Part shown: piece by piece, positions 24,201-35,100 of the stretch | Numbering within the stretch: the first letter of the stretch is position 1 | Layout of the letters: each line of letters starts with the position of its first letter | Source of the DNA: Ectocarpus siliculosus | Taxonomy: Eukaryota; Sar; Phaeophyceae; Ectocarpales; Ectocarpaceae | Length of the DNA stretch: 64,000 nucleotides | NCBI GenBank assembly: GCA_000310025.1 | Contig: FN649751.1 | Location: 4,142,612-4,206,611 of the forward strand | Direction: 5' to 3' | Position numbers and translations under genes: made by a program | The notes under the pieces: generated by a model | What the model was told of the DNA's origin: nothing | Seen by the model: only the letters and a program-made list of their open reading frames with translations | Database searches by the model: none

Positions 24201-27200
24201 ACCACCACCACCCCCGGGACACGATAGCAGAGCGATCCCCGTGACCCGCACGCCGGGTTGGAGTTGCAAAGGGCCGGCACCGGGTCTCTCCTCGAGAGTG
24301 TCGGCGTCGAATATCTGAAGCCTGCTCTTGCTGGACCCGGTAGGGAGCGACGACGGCATGTCCTGTCGCGCACGTTGGATGGGAGCGGCAGCGGTGGTCG
24401 TGAGGTGGTCCTCGTCGCCTTCGTTCTCGCCGTTGGTGTGACACGCAACCACGATGGACCGTGTGGCCGGGACGTACAGCAGATGGGTCGGAGTCCACGG
24501 CAAGGGGCTCTTGCGACACAACTGTCCCCGGGGCTCGCTCTCGTCGAGGGTGCCGAACGACAGCGACAGCTCACGCGAAGAAATTTGGCCACCGATGCCC
24601 ACCTCCCAACGACTATGGCCGCGTCGTTCGGCGTCGAAGTAGGAGCTCGACGCGCGGGACCTTCTCGTCGCGCGGGACCTTCTGGTTGGCTCTGCTGTCG
24701 TGAGCCAGGCAAATTTCTCACCAGTGGTTCCGCTTGCCGTAACCTTCTGCGGCAGGTGCACAACACTTTGGCGAGGGTAACCACCCATCCGACTGACCTG
24801 CTGGGCGATGGGAGCGCGGGCATTACGGTACTGGTCGGTAGAGAAAAAAAGGCCGGGCGTTTCCCGTGTGTGGGAAAAAACTTACCCCTCGGTGACAAAA
24901 AAAAGCCACGCATTGGCACATGACTATGGTGTAGGTGCTTGTTCGAAAACGTTAACGAAATATATGCTCGGCACTAGACAACAGCAAAACCTACCGAATC
25001 TTTGGATTCAAAACAGAACCCGAAAAACCTCTGGTCTAGGCGGCAATATGGGCATGTGAAAACGTCCGCTGTCGGTTTTTGGAAAAATTATGAAAATGTC
25101 TTACGCCAAGCACATGTGACTGCCATACGCACAATTTGGCGTGGAAAATACGCAACGGTGTTGAGACAAGTCCGGACGAAACCAACGTTTCAGGGACTGA
25201 CGGTAACTAGTACGACGGTTCCAAGCCACCCGGCCGTGCGAGAACTACGCTAAATTTGTGGAGTACGGCAACCAACCTGTGAACACTGCCATCCACGCCG
25301 AGATTGGTCGGGTGCTGGAGGGTTCGAGCACCAGTAAACGACTGCGTCCATCGTGTCGCTGTTCACGAACACCCTCTCCCCTTCACTGAACACTGTGTCT
25401 TGGGCTTGGTTACGGTAAGCGTGATCCTTCCCGTCGCCTCCGCTTCTTCTCTTTTCTGTCCCATCAACACGTCTTGGTCCCAGGAATACCTCAAGCCGCA
25501 CTGGTCCTTCACCAATCTGAAACAAGGCAACGGTCACTAGCGTATCCTGTGAACAGTGGTTGTGTCTTCTTCGGCTTCGTTCGGTCTGCCAGTGGTCTTT
25601 CCCCTTGATGTTGCCCTTTGCCTCTACGCTCAGAACCTCCTGCCACGTTGCGACCGCGACCGATCCATCCGCGGCCGCGGCCACCAGCGACATCGGCTCG
25701 GACTCACTTTTGAAACAGACGAACGCCAACGCTCGAGTCAAGATAGGTGCGTCGCTTCCCCCGTCTCCCAAAGCAGCATCCTTTGCTGCACCCGCTTCGC
25801 TGTCAGAGGTATCCCTGCCCATCGCACCAGGAGGCGGCGACGATCGCCCCCAGGGCGGGTGCCAAGTGGCGAGTCTATCAAGTGCGGCCGTGTTGTCGGA
25901 GCGTTGGTCACACTTCTTTCGGTCCTCTAGAGACCCAGTTTCACAGTTGGTTGCGGTAGACGGAGTCGAAAAAGAGAAGACAGCTACACAGGGGGAGTCC
26001 CACGAAGCGGTCGCAATCAGCGCTGCTTGAGTCAACGCGTTGGTGTTTCGGCCTTGACGTGTGACGTGTGCGGCAACGATGGCGACGGGCAGGTATGGCT
26101 CAGGGCAGAAGAACAGCCAATGACGTCCGACCGACAAGGTATCAAAACCTACGAGTGGCGCGAACTCGGTTGATGGTTTGAAAGGCAAGGCATACCGAGA
26201 GAGTAGACCGGGAGATAAATTGGCGGTGTGGTGGCCCAAACACAGATGTGCTGCTCCTTGTGCGCGACTAGATATATATGTTCTCAAGACAAAGGGGTGA
26301 AAGCCGACGGCCCTTGTTCACCTGCATCCTCGTATTTCACGTCATTGCACTCTTGTAGGCGCATCCCCATGGCACTCACAGGACCACCGTCGAGTTCCAT
26401 CTGCCGTAGTTCCCTCACGGCTGGCGTCCCGCCCATTTCGGCGCTGATTGGGGCCTCGCCGCGAAGAAATGGTGTTGTTTGTTCGGCAATCGATTGAGTC
26501 CCTATTTGCACCTTGACCAGTATCATCGTGCTTGCGGAGGCCAAGGCTACCATCACCCCCGCTGTGCATGCGTGCTGCACCTTGAAGAAGGGCGCTGATG
26601 GGGTTGTCGATGGGGAGGAGGGTGGTGGGGGTCTCCAAAAGGCGACAGTTTCAAACACTCCCTGCTCCGCGGACTGTTGGACGATGTTGACCGACTCTTC
26701 AGTGACTTGAACGATGTACCCCGAAGGTTCCATTCGGCCCAAGTGCACCGTATGTAGCCCGGTGTCAAAGCCCTGGCACAATAATTCGGTCGGCACCGAG
26801 CCGCACGCGCATCAGTCCTCTCGATTGAGCGTGTCAGTCTTACCTTCGTTGGTCGTACACTCGGAACACGTTGCTGTGACTACTGGTGGTTTCGTCAGCA
26901 GTGCGCTATGGGCGGGACCACCACAAGGCGAGGTGCTGAGCCGGAGGCGAGATGAGGCAAACTTGCTCGACGGTAACCAACTCAGATACAACGCGCACCC
27001 AAAGCAAGCAGGAAGATTGGTTGGAGAGGGAAGGAGAAACACCGGCCGATGTATTGTAATAAATAACACAACCGGGGCATGCATATTCTACAGAGCAAGA
27101 TTGGGCATAGAAAAGCCAGTGGTTCATATCGCGCGCTTTGCACCTTTATCTCCCCCTGAAAAGCCGGGGCAATCTCTCCCTCCGAAGACACAGCCAACAC

Positions 27201-30200
27201 GTGACTCGCATTCCGAACCCGGTCAGACAACAGGAGGACGTGTCCTCCTTGTGATGCATCGCACTCGCCCTTCTCGTCCGCGCTTTCCTGCCGATTGTCT
27301 TCTCTCGATGATCTACCACGTTGTTTGTCCTTCGAGCAGCTTGGCCGCCCCGCGGAGACCGGTTGCGCAAAGAGCGTTGCCCCCTCGGGCAATCCGATGC
27401 TGCCCTTCGCGTCGGTATCAAGCTTTAGACCAAGGTCAAGTAAGGCGAGGCTTTTCGCTGGATCATAGGCGCTGCTCCCACAACTGGCTCCCTTTAGACC
27501 TACCGGCCTCGTGGTCAGTGCCACCCGTACTCCACGCGGTGTCGTTTTCCCGGAAGTTTCGGATAACCTCAGCGTGGCGTCTTCTTCTTGAAAGGTGTTC
27601 CTGCTCTCGTTTGGCGTCCCTTGCTTGGCGTTTGGAGCTTTGTTGTTCGCGAAAACGTCGCGCGGACGTGATTGTTGCTCGTCACCCCTGAGTGCGGGTA
27701 GCACGATCAAATCAGATATGGCTCCGATACACGGGCTGGAACGTCCTTCTTCCGACCTTTCAAGCATCTTCCAATACGCTGTAGCTCCGCTTTCGCCGCC
27801 CAAGCCTAAGCCGACCCCGGAAGGAAGATCACCAGATGGGCACGGCATCCGGACTATTGTCGGGAAAGGTGACGACCTCATCGAGGCGAAAACGAGTCCC
27901 TCAGATCCCACAGATAGCAGGAATTCGATTCGTTGATGACGGAGGTGGCAAGGTACCAATTCGGAGCTTGGGCCCGCGAACACATGCGGTGGTAACGATG
28001 GAAGCATCGAAGTTTTAAGGGCAGATAGACGACACGGCGCTTGACACGCCAAAGGTGTGACATCATGCACGGCATCAAGGTGGGGAACCGGAGTCATCTG
28101 TGAATAGGTGCGTGTTCATTGGTGAGGTCGATGGGCATCTCGAAAAAGGGTATCCGCATCGGGGGCAAACCGTGGTCACCCGGCTTGACTTGATCGACTG
28201 GCGTGGTTGCCCTTAGATGCACGCAGCAAGCCAGAAGTCAACAAAAAATGTCATGCTTGGTTATGGTTTATATGTCGCTAGTGCAAGCAACCGATGGAAC
28301 AGGTGGGGCCGGGCGTGATGAGGTTTGTCATACCTTGTTTTCAGCTCGACACGTTCGATTCGGGCATGGTCGCCTCGCCACGAGCCGTGCCCACTAGTTG
28401 TGCTCTGTTCCGCATGGCGGGTGCTACCTCTGAAGGCGTCTTTCGGGTGTCCGGCATCGACTGTCACAAGGTGAAGGATTCCGTCCATGTCTGCGAGGAG
28501 GAATTCTTCGCTGCCGATCGTACCACCTGCGGGGCAATAACCGAACTACTGTAAGAAATCGATGCTGAAAGAAATAGATGCTTCATCGCACTAGCGCCAC
28601 AACAAGAATTATGTTCTGTCATTCGTGTGTCGACTGGTAGTGGCAGTCGATGGCATGGTTCATCTGGAGAATACCCAGACGCGTGCAGAATACCAAGCCG
28701 GTATTTGCCTTTTTTCATAGCAACCTACCGCAAACACTAGGTTCAACACACACAAAGCACGACCATATCAAAATCCTACAACTGACCGTTCATGGAATAA
28801 TGCCATCGAATGTTCGGGTCACCTCGTCGAATGCTGCCAAATGGCGTGAGCACCACGGGGTGGACATTACGATCCAAGGGACAGTGAACGAAATTTCCCC
28901 CAAGGTTACTCCGGTTCACGTCGAGCAAGGGGACTCCGTCTTCGCTGAAGACGTTGACCCCATCAGGGTCCACACAAAGTATTCCGCCCCTCGCGAGAGC
29001 GGTGATGCACGTGGATGGGTGCAGGTTGGCCAGACCCCTTTAATATAATGTTTGAATACGAAGGCGCGCGAAACAAGCACAAAGTACAACATGCTAGTTC
29101 AGAGTGAAGGCGAGCGTAATGGGTACGATGTGCTCGAAGATCTCTCAAGCTTCTTGTTTGCCGTGGCGCATACGCTGCGCCAACTTTGGCAGTAGGGATG
29201 CGTGCAACACATAATTTGGCATCATGCCGACCTGGTGTAGGCGTTCCGCGTTCTGCCTGAAGGTGCACACACGTGTCTTTCTAAGGATTGAAGTCGCTTG
29301 ACATTCAGAATGGCGGATGTCAGCAAAGTCGTGCTGGTGTCTTCGACAGCCGGGCACTTACCAACGGCCGGGCCCCAAAACGCCTTCCCCGCCATCGCTT
29401 AGGACCCAGCGCCATGTCCGCAAGAACGTCTCTTGTGCATCGTTGAATCCATTTCCACAATTACCAACACCATCAGCACTGCCACCGCCTCCTTTGGCTT
29501 CGTTTGTCAGCAACAAGGCAACAACCGCAGAAGAGTAAACTTTCCTCGTCGTCTCCGATTCTTCAGACCCCCCTCCGGACAGAATCGCGAGATCTAACAC
29601 CGTTGACAAACCAGACAGCGTGGGTGGAGGCATGCGCGGTTTCTTCGAAAGCGCAAGATCCCGAGGGCTTTGTCGATGTTTCCCTCTTGGTTGGCCGTCC
29701 GAATTTGTCGAGATGTTGGCTGAGCTTTCACGAACGTTTTCTGGTATCAGCGGGACCGTCGCGCTCGATGTTGTCATCGCCCTGTGGCCTGGTGTATCTT
29801 GGGAAAAGACCAGAAGTATTATTGCGCCTTCGCAAACACATGCGACCAACGTTTTCGCGCCAATCTTCCTCATGCTTTCTTGACCTGAATCACGACCCTG
29901 CGCATGATGTCAAGCGGCCTGAAAGGTCGATTTTAAGGTTTTTGGGCAGGAACCCATTCGTGCCAAGGCAGGAGTCCAAGGGAAAGCGTTTCGAAGCAAC
30001 TACGGCCTGGTCCGGACATGTTGCGGTTGTACTGAATCGTGGCATAGCCTTGCACGTTTCGGTCGAGACACACAATTATTGACATCCGCGGTGCTAGATG
30101 GCTATGAAACCCCGTCCTGGAAGAATACTGCATGCGCGTGTTCACACCAAGAGCATGGAGCACAACCTGATAACTCCGCTTTTTGATACTTATTGTGGGT

Positions 30201-31353
30201 GCAGACCTTGTAGTGGCCGGGCCCTCGAACAGTCAGTCGCAGAACCTCATCTGGCGAGGTTGTCCTGCTGGCGCGATGGACGTCTCGAGGAGGACTAGGC
30301 CCGAGAAATCCGGATGCTAGCACCGACAGCTCAACACACGCATCTGCCCTTCCTTTTGGTAGCTCTCGAAAACGATGTCGCGGATTCAAGCGAAAAAGCT
30401 CCCAGGCAAGCGTCACCGTGACGACTAGCAGGTCATCTCCTCCGCCATTTGCTTAGTCAATGGAAAAGGGTTCAGGGGTAACGGGGTGTGGATAGCGTAC
30501 ACACAGACTTGGTTTTGTGATGCGAGACAGACTTTGGGCAGGCGGATGGGATACAAGGGAAACATTCTGGCAGCATGCGTACGTAGCACAATAAAATAGT
30601 ATTCATCGTCGTCCATAGTCAACATGAGCAGGTGGTATTGAAGGGCCACATTGCAGCGGCATAGTCTACATAGTCCGTCACGCCAAGAGTCCAAGCATCT
30701 ATGCATACGACCGTTGTTGTTGTTTCTTTCCAAAACACATACTTCATTCAGAGAGTGTTCCAAGGGAGAGGAATAGACTACTGTAGTTGCAAGTGTGGAC
30801 CAGACAAGGTTCTCGAGTGGCGGGCCATCTGTGGCACTTTTTATGAGAGGTCATGAGTGCAGAAGGCGGGCGAAGCAACATACAGCGAAATGGATGCCGT
30901 ACCCACTAACCCTACAGCAGTCCCGTGTGTAGAACGACTAGGCCTAGTCTATCTGTAGATCACGCAGCTGTAGACTATCGGAGGCAAAAAGATTCCCGCA
31001 AGGTTCATCTGTTGATAGACTACTGTAATTGGCGAAGCAACGAACACTTAGAAATTCTGCCGAGAATCATCATTTTTAAAAGATACGTGATTCCACTTTT
31101 CAACGCACGACTTACGTCGAGGACAGGCTGCGAGAGCCAAAACACGATCGTCGAGCTCGGTCTCGTTCGCCACATTCAGGTCCCGACTTCTGCCGCCGCT
31201 GGTCTCGGATTCCAGCCACAGTTCTAGCGTCGCTGGCCTGGCGATAGCCAGCCACCCAACAGAGGATCCAGGAGCTATGCCTTCGGCAGATCTATCGGAT
31301 AGTATTCCCGCCGTGGCTGCCGAAACATTTTGCCCTCCAAGTATTGTTTCCAT
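21212..31353 (-). CDS. DDB1: DDB1-family beta-propeller protein (divergent, enlarged)
   Basis: DDB1 is the triple beta-propeller adaptor of CUL4 ubiquitin ligases and of UV-damage recognition. Eleven exons on the minus strand keep frame: 31353-31116, 30451-30167, 29884-29362, 29037-28823, 28526-28334, 27966-27144, 26772-26322, 26052-25277, 24797-23666, 22648-22549 and 21815-21212, about 1,779 residues. Collinear matches to DDB1 include an LAIARPATLELWL segment (LLIAKNTRLEIY), PNGGGDDLLVVTVT (PKGESKDLLFILTA), GGILCVDPDGVNVF, EEFLLADMDGILHLV (RYLLGDMEGRLFML), LSLSFGTLDE (LTIGTIDE), RVIVLGW (TVRLYEW) and YGKFVAVAEFLNCVSLYR (GDFIVVGDLMKSISLLLY). Low-complexity insertions explain the size against about 1,140 residues. 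Intron 10 is GC-AG. The exon 2/3 junction is tentative. The last frame stops at 21212 without the C-terminal helices of DDB1. Confidence 0.75.
21816..22548 (-). other. GC-AG intron in the DDB1-like gene
   Basis: The donor reads TACAG then GCAAGA (exon ends at 22549) and the acceptor CTACACAG (next exon starts at 21815). It joins CTG TAC AG to A TAC GAC, giving LYRYDESAR, which aligns with the LLYK-(H)EEGA stretch of plant DDB1. The donor fits the known AG-GCAAG consensus of GC introns, and a pyrimidine-rich tract precedes the acceptor. Confidence 0.7.
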
Positions 31354-32105
31354 GTTACGGCTCAGGTGTCTATTGTACGGTACGGAGGTGAAGTCTGACA
31401 AGCGGCGTTCTTCCTTTGGAACGATCTCGATTATTTCACGTCATCAGCCCGGCCACGCACCATGTGTATTGCTGTAGTTGTGGGAAAAGTTTGTCACTGA
31501 TATGGCGGCGGGTAATAAGGTGAAGAAAATACATATTTTGAGTAAATCTTGCGCGCACTACTGTGTTGTACTGCCGTTACGTTTATACATACGTGGTGTC
31601 GACGTCGCGGCACACACATCCTGCAGCCATCCGTTCAACCTTTAATTCGGCGGTTTCAAATTGGGGGTGCCGTGATTCGTACCACAAACTACTGTAACAC
31701 CCCGCCTTCTCCCTACCCGTCTACCAGCGATCGGCGCCAGAGACAGACTGAGAGAGACAGAGAGTCCACTCGAGCACAGGCTGACTGCATTTTTTTTTTG
31801 TCAGTGGAGCAAAGGAGCAACACACGTTTGTTGCCGTTCCTGCTGACTATCGTTACGATTCAGCTATAGCTCGCGAGCGAGGACGAGGGGGCGCCGCAGA
31901 CAGGGAGATCGGCGAACTAACAAGCTGCTGTGTTGCGAGGGAGATTGCCGCTGCTGTACTGTAGCAACTGTTCGTGCCTGGCGACCAGCCCTCTGCTCCC
32001 GCTTTGTGGCCAAGCTTGGATTCGCCGTACTTCTGCGTTGGACCCCCCTCTCTCTCACACACACACACGTGGACATCCTCGTTGTTTGCGGCCTATAAGA
32101 GAAAT
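31354..32105. promoter_or_regulatory. Divergent promoter region between DDB1-like and PP2A-A genes
   Basis: The two start codons lie head-to-head about 750 bp apart, so this interval must hold both 5' UTRs and both promoters, probably sharing elements. A CT-rich then CA-rich stretch (32050-32070) lies just upstream of the PP2A-A ATG, probably in its 5' UTR. No TATA box or initiator can be named with confidence. Confidence 0.55.
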
Positions 32106-32149
32106 ATGTCGGCCATGGAAGTGGAGGTGGCGGCGGCCTCAACATCATC

Positions 32150-32184
<35 letters not shown>

Positions 32185-35100
32185 CAACGGTGTTGCCAGC
32201 CGACAACGACGGGGACTACTACCAGGTGAGCGAAGCAGCTGCTGCAGCTGCTCACTGCAGCTCGAGCCCTCTTCTTTTTGGTGATATATGGTTAACTATT
32301 AGAGTTTTGGGCATCTTTCAGGATTGGTTCGGTAGGCGACGATAGGCGAGGTCATGCTCACACCATCATCACAGCTAAATATTGCATACGGTACACGCAG
32401 TGTACCGACTATTTACTGCAAGGGCAAGCCTCGCGCTCGCTCTATCCTGTGGCGGTTCATGTATGCTACCCTTGTCGATACTCCGGGGGCTCAAACAACA
32501 GCGCCAAAAGCGGTCCTTCGCTCCGTGCTGCCATCACGCGCAAGACACCTCTGCAAAAGCGCGCAATTGATTTGCTGCGCACACCACACTGCTGCTGGTG
32601 CTGCGTGTGAGAGCCCTCATGGCAACTTGTCCCTGTTACACACAGAAACGGACCGAAGAGCACCCTCAAACTGCACTGATGCGTCCTCGCAACGACGGCC
32701 ACGGCAAAGACTTGTACAGTAGTTACAGCAACAGCAGCAGTAGACGGTCTGACGGCAAAACGCCTTGTTCGGGGACGCAAGCAAAAATTCGGGGTGCACC
32801 CGAGAGGGGCAGGGATGTACCGGGCGCAGGCCAGGGCAGCAGAAGCCGCCCTACTTGAAGTGCAGTCTGTGAGATGTTCCCAAGATGATCCTAGGGCCGA
32901 AGAATAAGAATGGCGACCTTCCGGCTCTTGGGAGGAATTGTATATAAGGGCGATGTGCGCGTTTGTCACGCTCAAATCTGCTCCAATGGGGCTGTGATAT
33001 CGAAGGCTGCCCGCGGCGACCCCAAAACTCCTCAACTCTGTAGATCCAAACGGAAACATTCGTCACAGCTGCTCGCCGCGATGAGCGCCAATTCCTGAAT
33101 TGCGGGCCATCCACGGCAATAATAGTGGTGCAAGCTTCTGCTAACGACCTGCAGTCAAGCGGATATCGATCTGAGATTGGCCGGGGCTCGGGAGTAGCGA
33201 GCAAAACCCAGACTACCATTGAACGGCGGCGGTTCTGCCTCGATGCACCCCTGCGAAGAGCTTTCTTACACTTCTCCACACCCCGGCCCTCCTGCTTACA
33301 ACACCCTGCCCGACTATTTTCTTGAACCATGCACTGCTGTTTCATATTCCTCTTGGGGTGGCGAATGGAAAACTAGATCGCGATGCTGATCGAGCACCTG
33401 AAGGCCGAGGACATCAACCTCAGGGTGACGGCCACGCGGAGCCTGCCGGCGATCGCCGACGCCCTGGGGCCGGACCGCGTGCGGGCGGAACTGGTCCCGT
33501 TCGTGAACGATTCCACGGACGACGAGGACGAGGTAAGTTCGCGGACGTGCTGTCTCGATGTGGTGTAAGGGCCCCCCGTTAGAGCTCTTTGCAGCAGCTG
33601 TTTGTGTATGTGTTCCGTGGGTCTTGAGAGACGAGCCGTGTGGGTGTTTTTTCAAACGTGGCGACTCTCCCTGCATAGTGTCGCGCAGGTTGAGTCAGGG
33701 CTCTGTTTCGGCTGGATTTGAGCTCAACAATAGTTTCGGATCTTTTCCCCTCGTTGACCGGTGCAATGTCTGACCTTGGCGAGTTGAAGCGTTCACGGCG
33801 TGGGCACCTCTGATTGGTGTCGTGCCAACACGGCAAAAGCTGTTTTGGGGAGGTTTTTGGAAGAATGTGGCCGGGTGGACCGCCTCAAGCGGGCCTTCAA
33901 TGAAATATCCAGACTCCCATTCCTGGGTACTTGTACAGAGGCCTGACTGTCTACAGACCGATGGGTCAGGAGTAGTGTAGGGCTTCCACAGAACCACGAG
34001 CAGGGGCTTGGATTACGCCGAGTCTAGCGTCATGCGTCTAGGCCCACCACCTTGTTTGCCAGAACAACGATTCCACTGGTCATTTGCTGCCTAGCTTGCT
34101 CCTCCGTGTCTTTCCGGGTGTTGCGTAAACGTATATCCCGGAGTACTGTACCCCTGGCAATAATAATATTAACTCGAAAGAAGGAGCACGCGTGCTTGTA
34201 CGATTGCTCTCTGCCTCACGGTCGATGCCTATGGCGGTTGTCAATATCATGCTGCTTTTTTTTTTGTTCTGCCAGGATCTCAGCACTGTCTATTTCTGGC
34301 GGCGGACGCCCCCCCCGCCCCGCCCTAGCAGCCGGGAACGGCCGCATTCTAAAGACTGCTCCCTCCTGCCGTCCAATGTTCGAAATTGCGGCGACCCTGC
34401 TCTATACAGCCAATATCTCAAACTCTCAAATGCCCCACGTTCCATTTAGCAACCCCACGACGCTCCCTTCCCCGAAGGTGTTGCTCTGCATGGCGGAGCA
34501 AGTCGGGAAGCTCACTGCGCATATAGGAGGAAAGCAGCACGCGCATGAGCTCTTGGTGCCCTTGGAGCAGCTGGCGTCTGTGGAGGAAAGCACGGTGAGT
34601 CAATCGCCCGGAGTCTCCGCCCCTGTTTGACCCGATTTGTTCTTTTGTTTTCTTCATCGTCCAATATGGCAACAGTTGTATAGTATCTACTGCGTGCACT
34701 TGTATTTTGATGTTTTTTTTTTTATTGTAGTAATCGACGCCATTTTCGATGCATTCACAGAGGGTGCTGTGCTCTCATCGTTTCGTAGACCGCGCCCGCG
34801 GTTGTCTTCCGTACCTTCCGTACCCTGCCCGCCCACTGTTCGTCACCGTATGCCGCTGGTCAGTGTACACGTTCATCGGTAGACCAACGCTCGTTTTGGG
34901 TGAGATTTCGAGCGTTTTTCATGCACGGGTTGTGGGCAATGCCGTTCAAGCCGGGGGGGGGGTCTCCTGAGTATACATCGGCTGTTTTTTTTTGTCATTT
35001 TTTCGCCAGCTCGCTCGGTGTTCGCGTGTTCGCTTTTACCACGCTAGCCTAGAGGCCGTGGAGGTACAGCTACTGTAGCTCTGGTGTCGCACATCCAACT

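Noticed and set aside
24116-24923. Long open frames on both strands (267 and 221 codons)
   Set aside because: They are shadows of the large GC-rich DDB1-like exon 23666-24797, created by its codon bias.
29890-30163. An extra DDB1 exon between exons 2 and 3
   Set aside because: Short stretches look DDB1-like, but no splice sites give a consistent phase. Joining 30167 to 29884 directly keeps frame and covers the expected alignment.
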